A DNA stretch of 64,000 nt from Paenibacillus pinihumi DSM 23905 = JCM 16419 (GTDB lineage Bacteria > Bacillota > Bacilli > Paenibacillales > Paenibacillaceae), in NCBI RefSeq assembly GCF_000422505.1, contig NZ_KE383869.1, forward strand, positions 124,001 through 188,000, given 5' to 3'. A model generated the notes under the pieces. It was not told the DNA's origin and searched no databases. It was given only the letters and a program-made list of their open reading frames with translations. Every line of letters starts with the position of its first letter. Position 1 is the stretch's first letter. The position numbers were made by a program, and so were the translations under genes. Below, one piece after another: positions 63,749 through 64,000 of the stretch.

Positions 63749-64000
63749 TTAGATGTTCGGTTCTACGCCAAACCATTTTTGGAAAATCTCTTTGAATGTG
63801 CCGTCCGACTTCATTTCGTCCAGCGCTTTATTGATTGCCTCGACCAGCTCCGGATTGTTCTTGCGGACGGCGACGCCTGCGAAATCCTCTTTGATCGGCT
63901 CTCCGACGGCTTTGATCTTGAATTGGTTCTTCTCAATCAGCGGCTTGATGGCGAATACGTTGTTCACGGTCGCATCGATACGGCCTACATCCAGATCCTT
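63749..64000 (-). CDS. Amino acid-binding protein of the ABC importer (partial)
   Basis: The C-terminal 83 residues of a family-3 solute-binding protein (VGRIDATVNN at the window edge; FAGVAVRKNNPELVEAINKALDEM; final FKEIFQKWFGVEP). The stop codon is at 63749-63751. The gene begins beyond the right edge and is the first visible gene of the operon. Confidence 0.9.
   Translation of the reverse strand, partial: KDLDVGRIDATVNNVFAIKPLIEKNQFKIKAVGEPIKEDFAGVAVRKNNPELVEAINKALDEMKSDGTFKEIFQKWFGVEPNI

Overview
The window looks like a chromosomal segment of a low-to-mid GC Gram-positive bacterium, most likely Paenibacillus or a close relative. This rests on family content: LplB/YtcP-type sugar permeases paired with large lipoproteins and YesM/YesN two-component systems, a GlpP-type antiterminator, a copper-amine-oxidase-like stalk protein, strong AGGAGG ribosome sites and frequent TTG/GTG starts. 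No 16S rRNA or other species marker is present, so the genus is an inference.

Left part (1-16.9 kb): the tail of an unidentified gene, an AraC regulator with tandem GyrI-like domains, and an ISNCY-type insertion sequence with inverted ends, a ~20 bp target duplication and a frameshifted transposase. Next come a truncated phosphotransferase, a stalk-domain secreted protein, an intact phosphotransferase and an anchored alpha/beta hydrolase whose last codons form one arm of an unusual 196 bp nested inverted-repeat element. A leftward operon follows (13.9 to 8.6 kb): GlpP-like antiterminator, two Ugp-type permeases, an endonuclease/exonuclease/phosphatase enzyme, a substrate-binding lipoprotein and a HAD phosphatase. 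An intrinsic terminator sits in its leader. It is probably a glycerol-phosphate or phosphodiester scavenging operon controlled by antitermination. A methyltransferase and a leucine-rich-repeat-like protein close this part.

Middle (17-38 kb): a type I-C CRISPR interference operon, cas3-cas5c-cas8c-cas7, with no cas4/cas1/cas2 and no repeat array in the window. After it lies a mosaic of accessory genes: VOC protein, SMI1/KNR4 proteins, GyrI-like protein, two decaying genes, methyltransferase, orphan trpB, divergent SDR/MerR and DoxX/HxlR pairs, AraC regulator and AAA ATPase. An AT-rich gene at 34.2-35.7 kb fuses an exported, catalytically degenerate staphylococcal-nuclease-like domain to a K+-channel pore with the TVGYGD filter. 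It is the most unusual gene here.

Right part (37-61 kb): two polysaccharide loci. The first is a beta-glucan locus with an intracellular GH16 enzyme, an LplB/YtcP/lipoprotein importer, a YesM/YesN pair and a secreted multidomain GH16 glucanase with BIG2 and CBM56-like modules. The second is an alpha-mannoside locus with a ROK kinase, a mannose-6-phosphate isomerase carrying an extra N-terminal P-loop-like region, a divergent DeoR regulator, a second importer behind a cre-like site, and a GH38-type mannosidase. At the right edge a frameshifted SMI1/KNR4 gene precedes a leftward polar-amino-acid ABC operon that ends in an M24 peptidase and whose substrate-binding protein runs off the window.
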